Below are positions 14,568 to 21,608 of a stretch of DNA of 27,647 bases, one piece after another (the stretch's first letter is position 1; each line of letters opens with the position of its first letter). A program made the position numbers and the translations under genes. The stretch lies in IMG/VR virus record IMGVR_UViG_3300042301_004023, positions 1 to 27,647 of that record; one strand, 5' to 3'. Source of the stretch: a virus. The notes beneath the pieces are model-generated. The model saw nothing but the letters and a program-made list of their open reading frames with translations, did not search any database and had not been told where the DNA came from.

Positions 14568-14918
14568 TTATTTTGTAAAATTATTTTTGTCGTATGAACG
14601 AGTCAATAATAATAATTCACTATATGCTTTAGAAATAATTTCATAAGCTCTATTAAAATCTGACATATTAGTTGTATCTTTAATTCTACCAGTTGAAAAA
14701 CTAATCTCAACATTATGGCCATCATATGTTTTATCAATATTTAATTCTATTGTAGGAATAGTGCTTTTTTCAATTTTTGCATACGCACGAATTTCACCAT
14801 CATCTTCAATAATAACTTTACCGCCTAATTTATTATATATTGTTTTAATTTTGCTCTGAATATCTTCAACAGATCTATTCAAATTAGTTACTTCGTTTAA
14901 TTCTTTATATGTTTTCAT
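14568..14918 (-). CDS. Capsid-targeted-like protein (paralogue of 27284-27625)
   Basis: A 116-residue protein. MKTYKELNEVTNLNRS matches the pattern of T4 internal head proteins (MKTYQEFIAEA), with LNE as a possible prohead-protease site. The first 28 residues are the same as in the protein at 27284-27625 apart from one change; the rest is about half identical (KLGGK, IELNI, FSTG, KAYSELL). The mature part is mixed alpha/beta and is not recognised. Upstream are both an early module (14986-15014) and an exact late box (14950-14957). No strong ribosome site is visible: the ATG follows an A-rich run. Role inferred: packaged in the head and injected, where T4 relatives inhibit host nucleases or modify host enzymes. 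Confidence 0.6.
   Translation of the reverse strand: MKTYKELNEVTNLNRSVEDIQSKIKTIYNKLGGKVIIEDDGEIRAYAKIEKSTIPTIELNIDKTYDGHNVEISFSTGRIKDTTNMSDFNRAYEIISKAYSELLLLTRSYDKNNFTK
14848..14918 (-). repeat. 71-bp direct repeat, copy 1 (5' end of capsid-targeted-like gene)
   Basis: Identical to 27555-27625 at 70 of 71 bases, in the same orientation. Beyond this stretch the two genes have diverged to about half identity at the protein level, so the repeat is a sharply bounded block covering the capsid-targeting-like peptide and the next about 14 codons. Confidence 0.85.
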
Positions 14919-14949
14919 TTTTAAAATCTTTTTTTGATTAATTGTGACT

Positions 14950-14957
14950 TATTTATA
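14950..14957 (-). promoter_or_regulatory. Late promoter box TATAAATA
   Basis: Exact late consensus on the minus strand, 31 bp before the ATG at 14918 and inside the leader of early module P2. This gives the gene a late start as well as an early one. Confidence 0.55.
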
Positions 14958-14985
14958 AAGGTGATTATCACCGCCTCATAAAACT

Positions 14986-15014
14986 AATATAACACTTTTA
15001 AACTTACTTGTAAA
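14986..15014 (-). promoter_or_regulatory. Early promoter module P2
   Basis: Minus strand: TTTACA (15014-15009), 17-bp spacer, TG-extended TATATT (14991-14986), then leader AGTTTTATGAGGCGG and the perfect dyad GGTGATAATCACC. It drives the single gene at 14568-14918. Confidence 0.85.
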
Positions 15015-15027
15015 GTAAAAAATACAC

Positions 15028-15035
15028 AATAAATA
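15028..15035 (+). promoter_or_regulatory. Late promoter box AATAAATA of gene 15, almost leaderless
   Basis: Only six bases separate the box from the ATG at 15042. T4 late transcripts start about six bases after the box, so the mRNA would begin at or next to the start codon. There is no ribosome site. Confidence 0.6.
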
Positions 15036-15041
15036 ACATTT

Positions 15042-15827
15042 ATGTTAAACACCCCTTTCTATAATGCTTCTATAAGAAAATATGCTGCTTCTTTCGGGAA
15101 ACTCTTTTCGAATATTTCTATCATTAGAGGACAAGAATTAAAGAAAGTTCCCATAGCTTTTGAAAGTAGACAACAATGGTTACAGAGATTAAATCAAAGA
15201 AATACTATTGATGACTCTAATGCAGAAGTTAAGATGACCCTTCCTAGAATGTCATTCAATATTTCTGGCTTTTCATATGATACGGAAAGAGCAACTTCTA
15301 AATTTACTAGTTCATATCATAATACTAATAATGTTACGAAAAGGCAATTCAGAAGTGTTCCTTATAATATTGATTTTTCATTGAATATTGTTTCTAATAG
15401 CATTACAGATACCCTTCAAATTATAGAGCAAATCATACCTTATTTTAATCCAGAATATCACCTGAATATAAAGGATAATCCTCTTACAGAAGAAAGCTCT
15501 GCACTTCCTCTAACTTTAAATTCTTCTAGCTTTGTGAGTGATGTAGAAGGATTCGTAGGACAACGAAGATACACCTTTGCAGAACTACAATTTACTCTAC
15601 AAGGTAATTTTTACTTTGGTAGCGAAACTGGTCATCTAATAGAATATGTTGATGTTAATTTATATAGCATGGACGAAAATGAAGAAATTAATGAATATCT
15701 TGCTAAATTAGAAATTGATGCACAAGATATTAATTTTGAAACGACTTTTTCTGATAATACAAATATTAGCGCAGATAATATATATAACATTATAGAAACA
15801 ATAACAGAATATCAAGTCAATGAATAA
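15042..15827 (+). CDS. 15: Tail sheath stabiliser and completion protein gp15
   Basis: A 261-residue protein. FYNASIRKYAASFGKLFSNI at the N-terminus matches T4 gp15 (FYNSSFRRYATLMGDLFSNI) closely. VPIAFESRQQWLQRLN matches VPITYASKEHFMMKLN, TLPRMSFNISGFSYD matches ILPRINLHLVDFSYN, and IIEQIIPYFNPEYH matches IVEQILPYFQPHFN. Length is close to T4 (272). In T4 a gp15 hexamer caps the finished tail tube and sheath and receives the head. As in T4 the terminase small subunit follows. The ATG has a late box six bases upstream and no ribosome site. The final codons overlap gene 16. Confidence 0.92.
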   Translation: MLNTPFYNASIRKYAASFGKLFSNISIIRGQELKKVPIAFESRQQWLQRLNQRNTIDDSNAEVKMTLPRMSFNISGFSYDTERATSKFTSSYHNTNNVTKRQFRSVPYNIDFSLNIVSNSITDTLQIIEQIIPYFNPEYHLNIKDNPLTEESSALPLTLNSSSFVSDVEGFVGQRRYTFAELQFTLQGNFYFGSETGHLIEYVDVNLYSMDENEEINEYLAKLEIDAQDINFETTFSDNTNISADNIYNIIETITEYQVNE

Positions 15828-16218
15828 TATTTATGATAGTGAAAATGTAATAGCAGAAATTTATAATCCATCAATGGGGGATAGAAAAGAAGTTGCAGTT
15901 TCCGATAATACCATGGAAATTGAATATGCTAAAGAAAATATTAAGGAACTTATAAAAACTGGTGTTGGTGCTATTGAAACACTAGCAAGATTAGCAGAAA
16001 TGTCTGAAAGTCATAAAGATTATGCGGTGCTTGCAAGTATGTTGAAAACTGTTGCTGATTTAAACAGTAGCATTGTTGAATTAGAAAACAAGAAAACTCC
16101 TGCAGAAAAAAGCATTACTAATAATACAGTTAATAATCCTAATATTTACATAGGAACAACTTCTGATATTCTATCTAAATTGAAGATGATTGATTTAGAA
16201 GAACGCACTAATCAGTAG
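15820..16218 (+). CDS. 16: Terminase small subunit gp16
   Basis: A 132-residue protein (164 in T4). The central helical hairpin ENIKELIKTGVGAIETLARL...HKDYAVLASMLKTVADLN parallels T4 gp16 (MLMDAAKIMLETAKNA...[21 protein letters not shown]), and the C-terminal NIYIGTTSDILSKLK matches NATVFMGSPTELMDEI. In T4, gp16 rings recognise DNA and stimulate the large terminase gp17. The protein overlaps gene 15 by eight bases, so translation is coupled. Gene 17 should come next in T4 order, but here the next gene is convergent and no large terminase is in the window. The C-terminal codons overlap the minus-strand gene at 16208. Confidence 0.88.
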   Translation: MNNIYDSENVIAEIYNPSMGDRKEVAVSDNTMEIEYAKENIKELIKTGVGAIETLARLAEMSESHKDYAVLASMLKTVADLNSSIVELENKKTPAEKSITNNTVNNPNIYIGTTSDILSKLKMIDLEERTNQ

Positions 16219-16393
16219 TATCTTCAGACATATCGATAGAACCTATCGTATAGCTTAATTTACCCTTTAATTGTTGGTCATATAATCCAGTTACATATTT
16301 TAGAGCAGCCATAAAGTCTTTAAATATTTTGGTATCTTTCTTAATAAGTTTTCCAGTTTCTTTATCTTTTTGTTCAACAACAACGGTTCTCAT
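16208..16393 (-). CDS. Hypothetical protein, 61 aa
   Basis: MRTVVVEQKDKETGKLIKKD... is a short lysine-rich protein with a predicted beta hairpin, then a helix (FKDFMAALKYVTGLYDQQL) and an acidic tail. GGAAAG lies eight bases upstream of ATG 16393, and an exact TATAAATA on the same strand is 27 bp upstream, so it is probably a late gene. Its 3' end overlaps gene 16 tail to tail by 11 bases. No family is recognised. Confidence 0.6.
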   Translation of the reverse strand: MRTVVVEQKDKETGKLIKKDTKIFKDFMAALKYVTGLYDQQLKGKLSYTIGSIDMSEDTTD

Positions 16394-16420
16394 ACTATTC
16401 TTTCCATGTAACTTTAATTG

Positions 16421-16428
16421 TATTTATA
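16421..16428 (-). promoter_or_regulatory. Late promoter box TATAAATA
   Basis: Exact late consensus on the minus strand, 27 bp before the ATG at 16393, with a ribosome site in between. It also lies just past the 3' end of the upstream gene at 16442. Confidence 0.65.
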
Positions 16429-16441
16429 CTTTGCCGTTCTA

Positions 16442-17050
16442 CTATTTTATAGTTTTTCCAGGAGTTCCTATCATAACTTTAAAGACATATTCCTTACCGA
16501 GTTTTCTTAAATAACCATAATCATTAACGTATGGGTATTTGGAAATGGTCAACTTAGCGTCTTCGGGAATTTCACCTTTATAATTTTTGATAGGAATTAT
16601 ATCATCTTCTTTTAAAATTTTAGATACATCTTTAGGTTCTATCATAAATTGTTTGATGATGTTTTCGGGAATAGTCTTTAATAGAATACCTAGTGCAGTT
16701 TTAGATTTTTCACCATAAGAACGAAAAATATCTGCTTTATACATTTCTACAGCTTTTTTCTTACCTTCTTCAGTTCCGTCTGTAGCACTAGCAACAGATT
16801 TCCTCCCACTCTTGTCTTTATATAAAACAACTGCATTTACTTTTCCATCTTTAATAGACATTTTCCACATAGGTAAATCCAACATAGATTCCTTTTTCTC
16901 AAATCCACTTCCCTTAATACCTCCTATAGGAGCATATGAGGATTGTATAATATCCCATACTTGGTCTAAATATTTTTTCTTTTTATCCAAAGCAGTAACA
17001 CCAATAGCATTGACAAATGATTCTTGTAGAAATTCTTTGTAGTTTAACAA
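16442..17050 (-). CDS. Capsid-targeted-like protein with TTG start
   Basis: A 202-residue protein. The start is TTG at 17050, overlapping the stop codon of the hydrolase gene (17044-17046); the next in-frame ATG would remove over 50 conserved-looking residues. The N-terminus M-LNYKEFLQESFVNAIG fits the capsid-targeting pattern (x-x-Y-K-E-F-x-x-E) with LQE as a possible prohead-protease site. The body (VWDIIQSSYAPIGGIKGSGF, WKMSIKDGKVNAVVLYKDKS, GRKSVASATDGTEEGKKKA) has the strand-loop order of an acetyltransferase-like (GNAT) fold, and I remember similar proteins of unknown function in other T4-like phages. Function is unproven. It is coupled to the upstream hydrolase and both come from module P3. 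Confidence 0.6.
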   Translation of the reverse strand: MLNYKEFLQESFVNAIGVTALDKKKKYLDQVWDIIQSSYAPIGGIKGSGFEKKESMLDLPMWKMSIKDGKVNAVVLYKDKSGRKSVASATDGTEEGKKKAVEMYKADIFRSYGEKSKTALGILLKTIPENIIKQFMIEPKDVSKILKEDDIIPIKNYKGEIPEDAKLTISKYPYVNDYGYLRKLGKEYVFKVMIGTPGKTIK

Positions 17051-17607
17051 AATCCGTAATTCCCAGTTGTGTTTAAGAATTTTTTGATATAGGGAAGGGC
17101 TTCTTCCATGTGTAAAAACCTATGATTCCCACCTTCAAAAATAACTATTAAATATTCTTTACTATATTTATTAATAGTTGTTGCAGGATCTATAACTTCA
17201 TCCCCATTATCCAGCAATATCAAACCACAACCTCCAAAAGGCATTAGAAAATATTCTTCAACAATTTCTTTAGTTAATGTATATTGATTTCCATAATAAT
17301 CTACACTCTCACCAACATATTTTAACAAACTTATGTTTGGTTCTATAGCGGGGTTAATAGCTACGAATGGAATACCTAACATATTTCCAAGAACTGCTGC
17401 TCCCCAACCTCCCATAGAAGTCCCTACTATAAGCTCAATATCATTTTCTCTAATGTATTGTGCTATAAAACTAATCGTATCAATAGGAGGTTTTGCCCAA
17501 TCAATATCAACCCCAAAAACATTTTCTGTTATGGTTTTTAATTGAACTATTTTATTAGAGGTTGGGTCAAATTTAGAACCGAATCCATGTAAGTATAATA
17601 TATTCAT
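17044..17607 (-). CDS. Alpha/beta-hydrolase, YqiA/UPF0227-like esterase
   Basis: A 187-residue protein. ILYLHGFGSKFDP supplies the oxyanion HG loop, VGTSMGGWGA the nucleophile elbow with Ser64, LLDNGDEVID the acidic member (Asp133 or Asp136), and FEGGNHRF the catalytic His162. This is the compact YqiA/YcfP esterase plan without a lid domain. The substrate is unknown. YqiA-like enzymes act on short acyl or thioesters; in a phage it might remove an acyl group from a host product. AGGAAAT precedes ATG 17607. The early module at 17657-17685 drives it, and it overlaps the next gene at its stop codon. Confidence 0.82.
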   Translation of the reverse strand: MNILYLHGFGSKFDPTSNKIVQLKTITENVFGVDIDWAKPPIDTISFIAQYIRENDIELIVGTSMGGWGAAVLGNMLGIPFVAINPAIEPNISLLKYVGESVDYYGNQYTLTKEIVEEYFLMPFGGCGLILLDNGDEVIDPATTINKYSKEYLIVIFEGGNHRFLHMEEALPYIKKFLNTTGNYGFC

Positions 17608-17656
17608 ATAATTTCCTTTAGTTGTAAAGTGATGACTATCACCGCTTCATAAAATT

Positions 17657-17685
17657 ACTATAGCATTTTTAAACTTACTTGTAAA
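17657..17685 (-). promoter_or_regulatory. Early promoter module P3
   Basis: Minus strand: TTTACA (17685-17680), 17-bp spacer, TATAGT (17662-17657), leader AATTTTATGAAGCGG and a GTGAT/ATCAC dyad. The -10 is the least canonical of the six modules and lacks the TG extension, so it may be weaker. It lies between the o-spanin stop codon and the hydrolase gene. Confidence 0.8.
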
Positions 17686-17688
17686 GCA

Positions 17689-18045
17689 TTATCTTTCAGT
17701 TTCGTAATATTTTTTATATTCTATAACTATTTTTTCCAGTTCTTTAATATGATTTTCTAACGCTTGTGTATTGAGTGAAATATTCTCATAATTCTTTGGT
17801 GTTACACATATGAGAGTTGGGAGTTTCCCGCTATCAGTAAGTTCTAAAAATTTACTATTACTATTATTGCTAGTTAATACTGTAAAAGAAACTTCATTAA
17901 TTTTAGGAGTTTCAGGAATATCCAAATCTAGTGCTGGTTTTTCTATATATACTTTTTCTACCTTGTTGGGCGAATTCGAGACACATCCACTAACAATCAG
18001 TAAAGTTAGAATTAAAACAATCTGTTTTTTTCTTGCTTGCATCAT
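17689..18045 (-). CDS. o-spanin (outer-membrane lipoprotein, Rz1-like)
   Basis: A 118-residue protein. A basic start MMQARKKQ, a hydrophobic segment IVLILTLLI, and the lipobox VSGC with Cys21 show export and lipid attachment to the outer membrane; Ser22-type sorting is not blocked (the residue after Cys is Val). The mature part has a Pro-rich stretch and a C-terminal helix (LENHIKELEKIVIEYKKYY) that could pair with the i-spanin coiled coil. It begins inside the i-spanin gene in another frame, a 56-base overlap, which is the classical Rz/Rz1 nested layout. Together the two proteins fuse the inner and outer membranes at the end of lysis. Confidence 0.82.
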   Translation of the reverse strand: MMQARKKQIVLILTLLIVSGCVSNSPNKVEKVYIEKPALDLDIPETPKINEVSFTVLTSNNSNSKFLELTDSGKLPTLICVTPKNYENISLNTQALENHIKELEKIVIEYKKYYETER

Positions 18046-18400
18046 TTATAATCTTTTCGATAAGTTCTGGTTTTTTATATATTAATTTTTCTGTATCATG
18101 ATTATTGAATTTTGATTCTAATTTCTTCAAATTTTTATTCAATTCAACCTTTTCTTTGGAAACTTCTTTTTGAACTTTCCTAACAATTTTTACATTGGCT
18201 TTTTCTTCTTCAAGTAGCAGAGTTTGTTTTTCTAATTCTAGTTTATAATTATCTATAATAATATTTTTATCTGTCAAATTTTTTTCTAACTCATTTATTT
18301 TATTTTCCTTTAATTGTGAAGAAAAATTTAGAGCGATTATTAACAGAGCAATAGCACTATAGAAGAATAGTGTTTTATATTTAATTAAAAATGCTAGCAT
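17990..18400 (-). CDS. i-spanin (inner-membrane Rz-like protein)
   Basis: A 136-residue protein. Residues about 8-26 (YKTLFFYSAIALLIIALNF) form one N-terminal transmembrane helix; residues about 30-115 are a long Lys/Glu-rich coiled coil (INELEKNLTDKNIIIDNYKL...) that would lie in the periplasm; the C-terminus has two Cys residues in DCFNSNFTDC. This is the i-spanin plan. GAGG precedes ATG 18400. The 3' end overlaps the o-spanin gene, and the 5' end overlaps the stop codon of 18394-18669 by seven bases. Confidence 0.82.
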   Translation of the reverse strand: MLAFLIKYKTLFFYSAIALLIIALNFSSQLKENKINELEKNLTDKNIIIDNYKLELEKQTLLLEEEKANVKIVRKVQKEVSKEKVELNKNLKKLESKFNNHDTEKLIYKKPELIEKIINDASKKKTDCFNSNFTDC

Positions 18401-18669
18401 TCTTTATTCCTCAAATATGACATACCGCCAGTTTTATTCTGTAATAGAATAGATTTAGAATTGTTTTTCTTACAATACTCAATTACATCAGAATGTTTAT
18501 TATCATCAAAATATTTTTTCCAACGTTCGTATGGAGTTTTGCCATTCCTACATTTTTCGTATGTGTCACAATCAACTTCTATAACTGGGTGTCCCATAAA
18601 CTGTTTCTTAGGTTTGAAGGGTTCTTGAGTAGATACTTGATTAGATCCAGAATTGTTTGTAGTTTCCAT
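18394..18669 (-). CDS. Hypothetical late protein, 91 aa
   Basis: METTNNSGSNQVSTQEPFKP is a polar, probably disordered N-terminus; the rest (HPVIEVDCDTYEKCRNG, then WKKYFDDNKHSDVIEYCKKN) has five Cys residues and a helical centre. No signal or membrane segment. Start ATG 18669 has an exact TATAAATA five bases upstream and no ribosome site, so the late mRNA should begin at the start codon. It precedes the spanin pair in the same unit and could be a lysis or head-tail accessory, but I do not recognise it. Confidence 0.6.
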   Translation of the reverse strand: METTNNSGSNQVSTQEPFKPKKQFMGHPVIEVDCDTYEKCRNGKTPYERWKKYFDDNKHSDVIEYCKKNNSKSILLQNKTGGMSYLRNKEC

Positions 18670-18674
18670 AATAT

Positions 18675-18682
18675 TATTTATA
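18675..18682 (-). promoter_or_regulatory. Late promoter box TATAAATA, leaderless geometry
   Basis: Exact late consensus with only five bases (ATATT) before ATG 18669. A start six bases after the box would be the A of the ATG. It lies inside the 3' end of the preceding gene and should drive the lysis unit including the spanins. Confidence 0.65.
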
Positions 18683-19013
18683 TACGAATTCCATCATGAA
18701 TTTCTATAAACTTCATATTGAAGTCGCTAAGGTATTCTAGATAAACATATTGTTGTTTTAGTGATAAGAATAGTTCTTCACCAATAAAGAATAGAATAAT
18801 CCTCATTGACTGCAACACACCAAAAACATTAGCAGACATTATAAGAATGTTTAGGATTTCCCTTTCGGAAGATTTCCCTATCATTTTCTTCAATTTTGAA
18901 ATTTTCTTGATGTCTTGTATCATTTCTTTTTCAAAAATCGAAGAATATCTATAATGTAACGAACAGTATTGATAGATATTATCTTTATTCAATTTTTTTG
19001 TAATATAATCCAT
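18678..19013 (-). CDS. Conserved T4-like protein of unknown function (DUF7207-like)
   Basis: A 111-residue protein. The pattern ITKKLNKDNIYQYCSLHY ... IKKISKLKKMIG ... REILNILIMSANVFG ... ILFFIGEELFLSLKQQYVYLEYL matches a family I remember in most T4-like genomes (K-x-L-x-K-x-N...F-K-Y-I-K-R-L...ERLILNHLIVLNNVFG...LKPFLIYLNYL). It is entirely helical, and its function is unknown. In relatives it sits among late genes near baseplate or terminase genes. CATAAATA lies eight bases before the start, and no ribosome site is seen. Confidence 0.7.
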   Translation of the reverse strand: MDYITKKLNKDNIYQYCSLHYRYSSIFEKEMIQDIKKISKLKKMIGKSSEREILNILIMSANVFGVLQSMRIILFFIGEELFLSLKQQYVYLEYLSDFNMKFIEIHDGIRI

Positions 19014-19021
19014 TCACAGAT

Positions 19022-19029
19022 TATTTATG
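19022..19029 (-). promoter_or_regulatory. Late promoter box CATAAATA, near-leaderless geometry
   Basis: One base from consensus, eight bases before the ATG at 19013, and overlapping the last codons of the methyltransferase gene. The predicted mRNA would have a leader of two or three bases. Confidence 0.5.
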
Positions 19030-20590
19030 TGGGCAAGAATCCTATTTGTAGTAAGTTTTTATCCGATATTGAGTTTTGATTATACACTTTATAATTAGAA
19101 ATGTCATCATCAAAGTTTTTAACAAGTTGTTTGTCAATATCAGACATTTCTTCATAAGGTTTTTGAGAATAGTAATTAGGTAACCATCCCTTATCTTTAC
19201 AAACAAAAATATTGAATCTCCTTAAGGTATCATTATTTTTAAATTCTAAGTGTAGAGTTCCTTTCTTGTAGATATTGCAAATAAAGTATGTAGATTCAAT
19301 TTTTTTCGTTATTCCTTTTTCTAAAGCTCTAGTTATAACGTCAGACATTTTAATGTAGTCATTTCTGTTTTCGTCAAAGTATGAAATAACCTTGTCAATA
19401 TCATCTAATTTGGCTTTAAGATTCCAAGAAACATCCCACCGATTCCAATCAGAATCCCAAAATCTAAAATATGGGTTGATGACTTTATTTCCTATCTTAA
19501 ATGCGTCATTAGTTTTCCATGTATCAAAGTGCAATCTGTTTTTATCAGTTTCTGTATTCCAAGCATATTTTCTTGTAAAGTCATCAAATAGCGCAACAAC
19601 TGATTTTCCTATAGTATCCATATAAGATTCTGAAAGATTAAGAGCAAAGTTATGAATGTTGACCAGTGTAAAATCCATCTTAGAATATTTTCTAATTTGT
19701 TCATTAAATTGATTAACAGATACAGAAGTCATATTCTTATTAATTTCTGGAATTTCTATAGCCTTTTTCCAATAGGTTTTTCTAAGATTTTTTAAGAAAC
19801 TGTTGACTTTTGCATTAAGGACATCGCTAACTTTTCCTCCACTATCATTTGCAAGTGGAATATATTCTCGTAATTTCCTAAATTTCCCATAGTAATCCAA
19901 GTAGAATTGAACACCTTGTTTTCTTAAATCTTCATATTCAGAAACAAGAAAATCAATATTGCCTCTATGCGCAATCTGCGTAGAATCTTCAATGCTTAAA
20001 TTCAAATCATCATTAGCATCTAGCTTGGAATTTTTGAAGAGGACATCTTCAATATCATTTTCAATATTAATGTATATAAGAGCAATCTCAACATTGGTTT
20101 TTCTTTCCGCATCAATAAAAGCATTTTGTATATATTCTATATCAGCATTTAGATCTTGTAATTTCTTCACAAGTGATTTACGAGTATGAGAATATGGGTT
20201 CTTTAATGTTTCTGCATTGAGCAAGCAAACAATTTGACCATTATACATTAGTTCTATTGCTTTAAGAAGATGTTTATCACCATCTGAAAATGGAGGGTTC
20301 ATGATGATTAAATCATAGGCATCGCCCCCAGCATACTTTAAGAAATCAGTATCTACTAGGTCTATATCACTCCCTATAAGGAGTTTCTGTAATTGTAGAT
20401 CGTTTTCTATAGCATGAACTTCTGTTTTTCTATAATACCCACTTATTCGTTTTTCTTTAAGATAATTAACGATATTACCAGAACCTGCAGAAGGTTCTAA
20501 AACAAGTTGGACATTATTCCATTTGACCTTACTACACATTTTTGTTATAAGAGTTTCTGGAGTAGGGTAGAAATCAGGATTGTTTAACAT
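19025..20590 (-). CDS. DNA adenine methyltransferase, DUF4942 type
   Basis: A 521-residue protein. FYPTPETLITKM (7-18) opens the fold, LEPSAGSGNIVNYL (31-44) is the S-adenosylmethionine site, IEND (61-64) is the acidic motif II, and LIIMNPPFSDGDKHL (94-108) is the N-P-P-F catalytic motif of N6-adenine enzymes. From about residue 207 (LVSEYEDLRKQGVQFYLDYY) to the end the sequence resembles the DUF4942 region that follows such methyltransferases in phages and probably recognises the target. It would protect phage DNA from host restriction or mark it for another use. AAGGAAT precedes ATG 20590. It is coexpressed with 20597 from module P4. No restriction partner is seen. Confidence 0.85.
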   Translation of the reverse strand: MLNNPDFYPTPETLITKMCSKVKWNNVQLVLEPSAGSGNIVNYLKEKRISGYYRKTEVHAIENDLQLQKLLIGSDIDLVDTDFLKYAGGDAYDLIIMNPPFSDGDKHLLKAIELMYNGQIVCLLNAETLKNPYSHTRKSLVKKLQDLNADIEYIQNAFIDAERKTNVEIALIYINIENDIEDVLFKNSKLDANDDLNLSIEDSTQIAHRGNIDFLVSEYEDLRKQGVQFYLDYYGKFRKLREYIPLANDSGGKVSDVLNAKVNSFLKNLRKTYWKKAIEIPEINKNMTSVSVNQFNEQIRKYSKMDFTLVNIHNFALNLSESYMDTIGKSVVALFDDFTRKYAWNTETDKNRLHFDTWKTNDAFKIGNKVINPYFRFWDSDWNRWDVSWNLKAKLDDIDKVISYFDENRNDYIKMSDVITRALEKGITKKIESTYFICNIYKKGTLHLEFKNNDTLRRFNIFVCKDKGWLPNYYSQKPYEEMSDIDKQLVKNFDDDISNYKVYNQNSISDKNLLQIGFLPT

Positions 20591-20596
20591 AGTGAA

Positions 20597-20845
20597 TTAT
20601 TCCTTATCGTATATTTTAAATGTTTGAATATAATCTTTTGTAAGCATATCTTCATATCGTTCTTTATCAATCATATATTTTCTTCTTGTTGGAATCCCAT
20701 TAACTTGTTCGTTATCACTTTTTCTAAACTTCATTTCGTGTGGGTCATTGTCTAAATATTTTGCAATGATATGCTGTTTCGTTTCTTTAATAATATTCAA
20801 TATTCCAATTTCACTGCAATAATCTGTATAGTATATAATAGACAT
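20597..20845 (-). CDS. Hypothetical early protein, 82 aa
   Basis: MSIIYYTDYCSEIGILNIIK... has a beta-strand opening, a central basic/acidic patch (HEMKFRKSDNEQVNG) and a charged C-terminal helix (DKERYEDMLTKDYIQTF). No membrane segment, no recognised family. AAGGAAT precedes ATG 20845. First gene after module P4 and six bases before the methyltransferase gene, so the two proteins may act together or simply be co-regulated. Confidence 0.6.
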   Translation of the reverse strand: MSIIYYTDYCSEIGILNIIKETKQHIIAKYLDNDPHEMKFRKSDNEQVNGIPTRRKYMIDKERYEDMLTKDYIQTFKIYDKE

Positions 20846-20902
20846 AGTAAATTCCTTTTGAAAGTTATTTTTGAAGTGATTTAATCACCGCTTCATAAAA
20901 CT

Positions 20903-20931
20903 AATATATCACTTTTAAACTTACTTGTAAA
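20903..20931 (-). promoter_or_regulatory. Early promoter module P4
   Basis: Minus strand: TTTACA (20931-20926), 17-bp spacer, TATATT (20908-20903), leader AGTTTTATGAAGCGG and the perfect dyad GTGATTAAATCAC. Sequence upstream of -35 (TTTTATTGCATTTTATGC) is shared with P1. Drives 20597 and the methyltransferase. Confidence 0.85.
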
Positions 20932-20955
20932 GCATAAAATGCAATAAAATTGAAA

Positions 20956-21585
20956 TTATTTTTCTATAAACTTGTGTTGTTGTAATATAGAAGGAACACT
21001 ATATTCGTAAGTTTTTGATACTAATTTATTTTTTTCTACTGCATAATATTTTAAATTATACTTTAACTCTTTTTCTGATACATAGTAATTTCTATATGCA
21101 GTTATAAAATCATCATGTTTATATTTTTCCGGCATTGCTTGATATATTTTTGATGGTTCTATAAAGGGTAAATTAGGTATATTATCTGGAGTATATTTTA
21201 GATACGGAAGGAGGTTTTCAACAACATGTGATTTTTCAAAAACTTCATTATTTTTAATTCCTCTCCCGTATCTAATCCTATATTCTGTGCATAGTTCTTT
21301 AAGTAATGAATATAGAAACTTATAATTTCCTGATGATTGTCTAAGCCATATATTACATGGGTGTGATTGATGTGAAACTTTATATAGAATATCTTCTCTA
21401 TTATCAGGGAGTTTCCAGTGTTTCTTAAGTTTTCCATTAACTTCTGTCATAATTAATTCCCCGTCAAGAATTCTATGAGCTGTTCCTAACATTTGACACG
21501 TCTCCAAGATCATTTTCACGACATGTTTGTTGTTATGCAGATATGCACATTCAGAAACATTACGAGATAGAAAAAATATATTCAT
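20956..21585 (-). CDS. Conserved viral protein of unknown function (NKHVVKMILET family)
   Basis: A 209-residue protein. MNIFFLSRNVSECAYLHNNK and HVVKMILETCQMLGTAHR, then HQSHPCNIWLRQSSGNYKFL, YRIRYGR and IYQAMPEKYKHDDFITAYRN form a pattern I recognise from many phages and giant-virus genomes (D/N-KHVVKM-x-LE-x-x-Q-x-L-x-x-x-H ... HP...W...S...Y-x-WL ... MP-x-x-Y). The invariant His, Glu, Trp and Tyr suggest an enzyme. It is sometimes labelled a pyrimidine-dimer glycosylase, but it does not look like T4 DenV to me, so I leave function open. AAAAGGAAT precedes ATG 21585. It lies 23 bp after the SleB gene; no own promoter is seen. Confidence 0.7.
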   Translation of the reverse strand: MNIFFLSRNVSECAYLHNNKHVVKMILETCQMLGTAHRILDGELIMTEVNGKLKKHWKLPDNREDILYKVSHQSHPCNIWLRQSSGNYKFLYSLLKELCTEYRIRYGRGIKNNEVFEKSHVVENLLPYLKYTPDNIPNLPFIEPSKIYQAMPEKYKHDDFITAYRNYYVSEKELKYNLKYYAVEKNKLVSKTYEYSVPSILQQHKFIEK

Positions 21586-21608
21586 GATGAAATTCCTTTT
21601 TGTTATGA

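Noticed and set aside
20956-21585. Pyrimidine-dimer glycosylase (DenV) for the NKHVVKMILET protein
   Set aside because: Length and motifs do not match T4 DenV; the label seems to come from annotation transfer, so function was left unknown.
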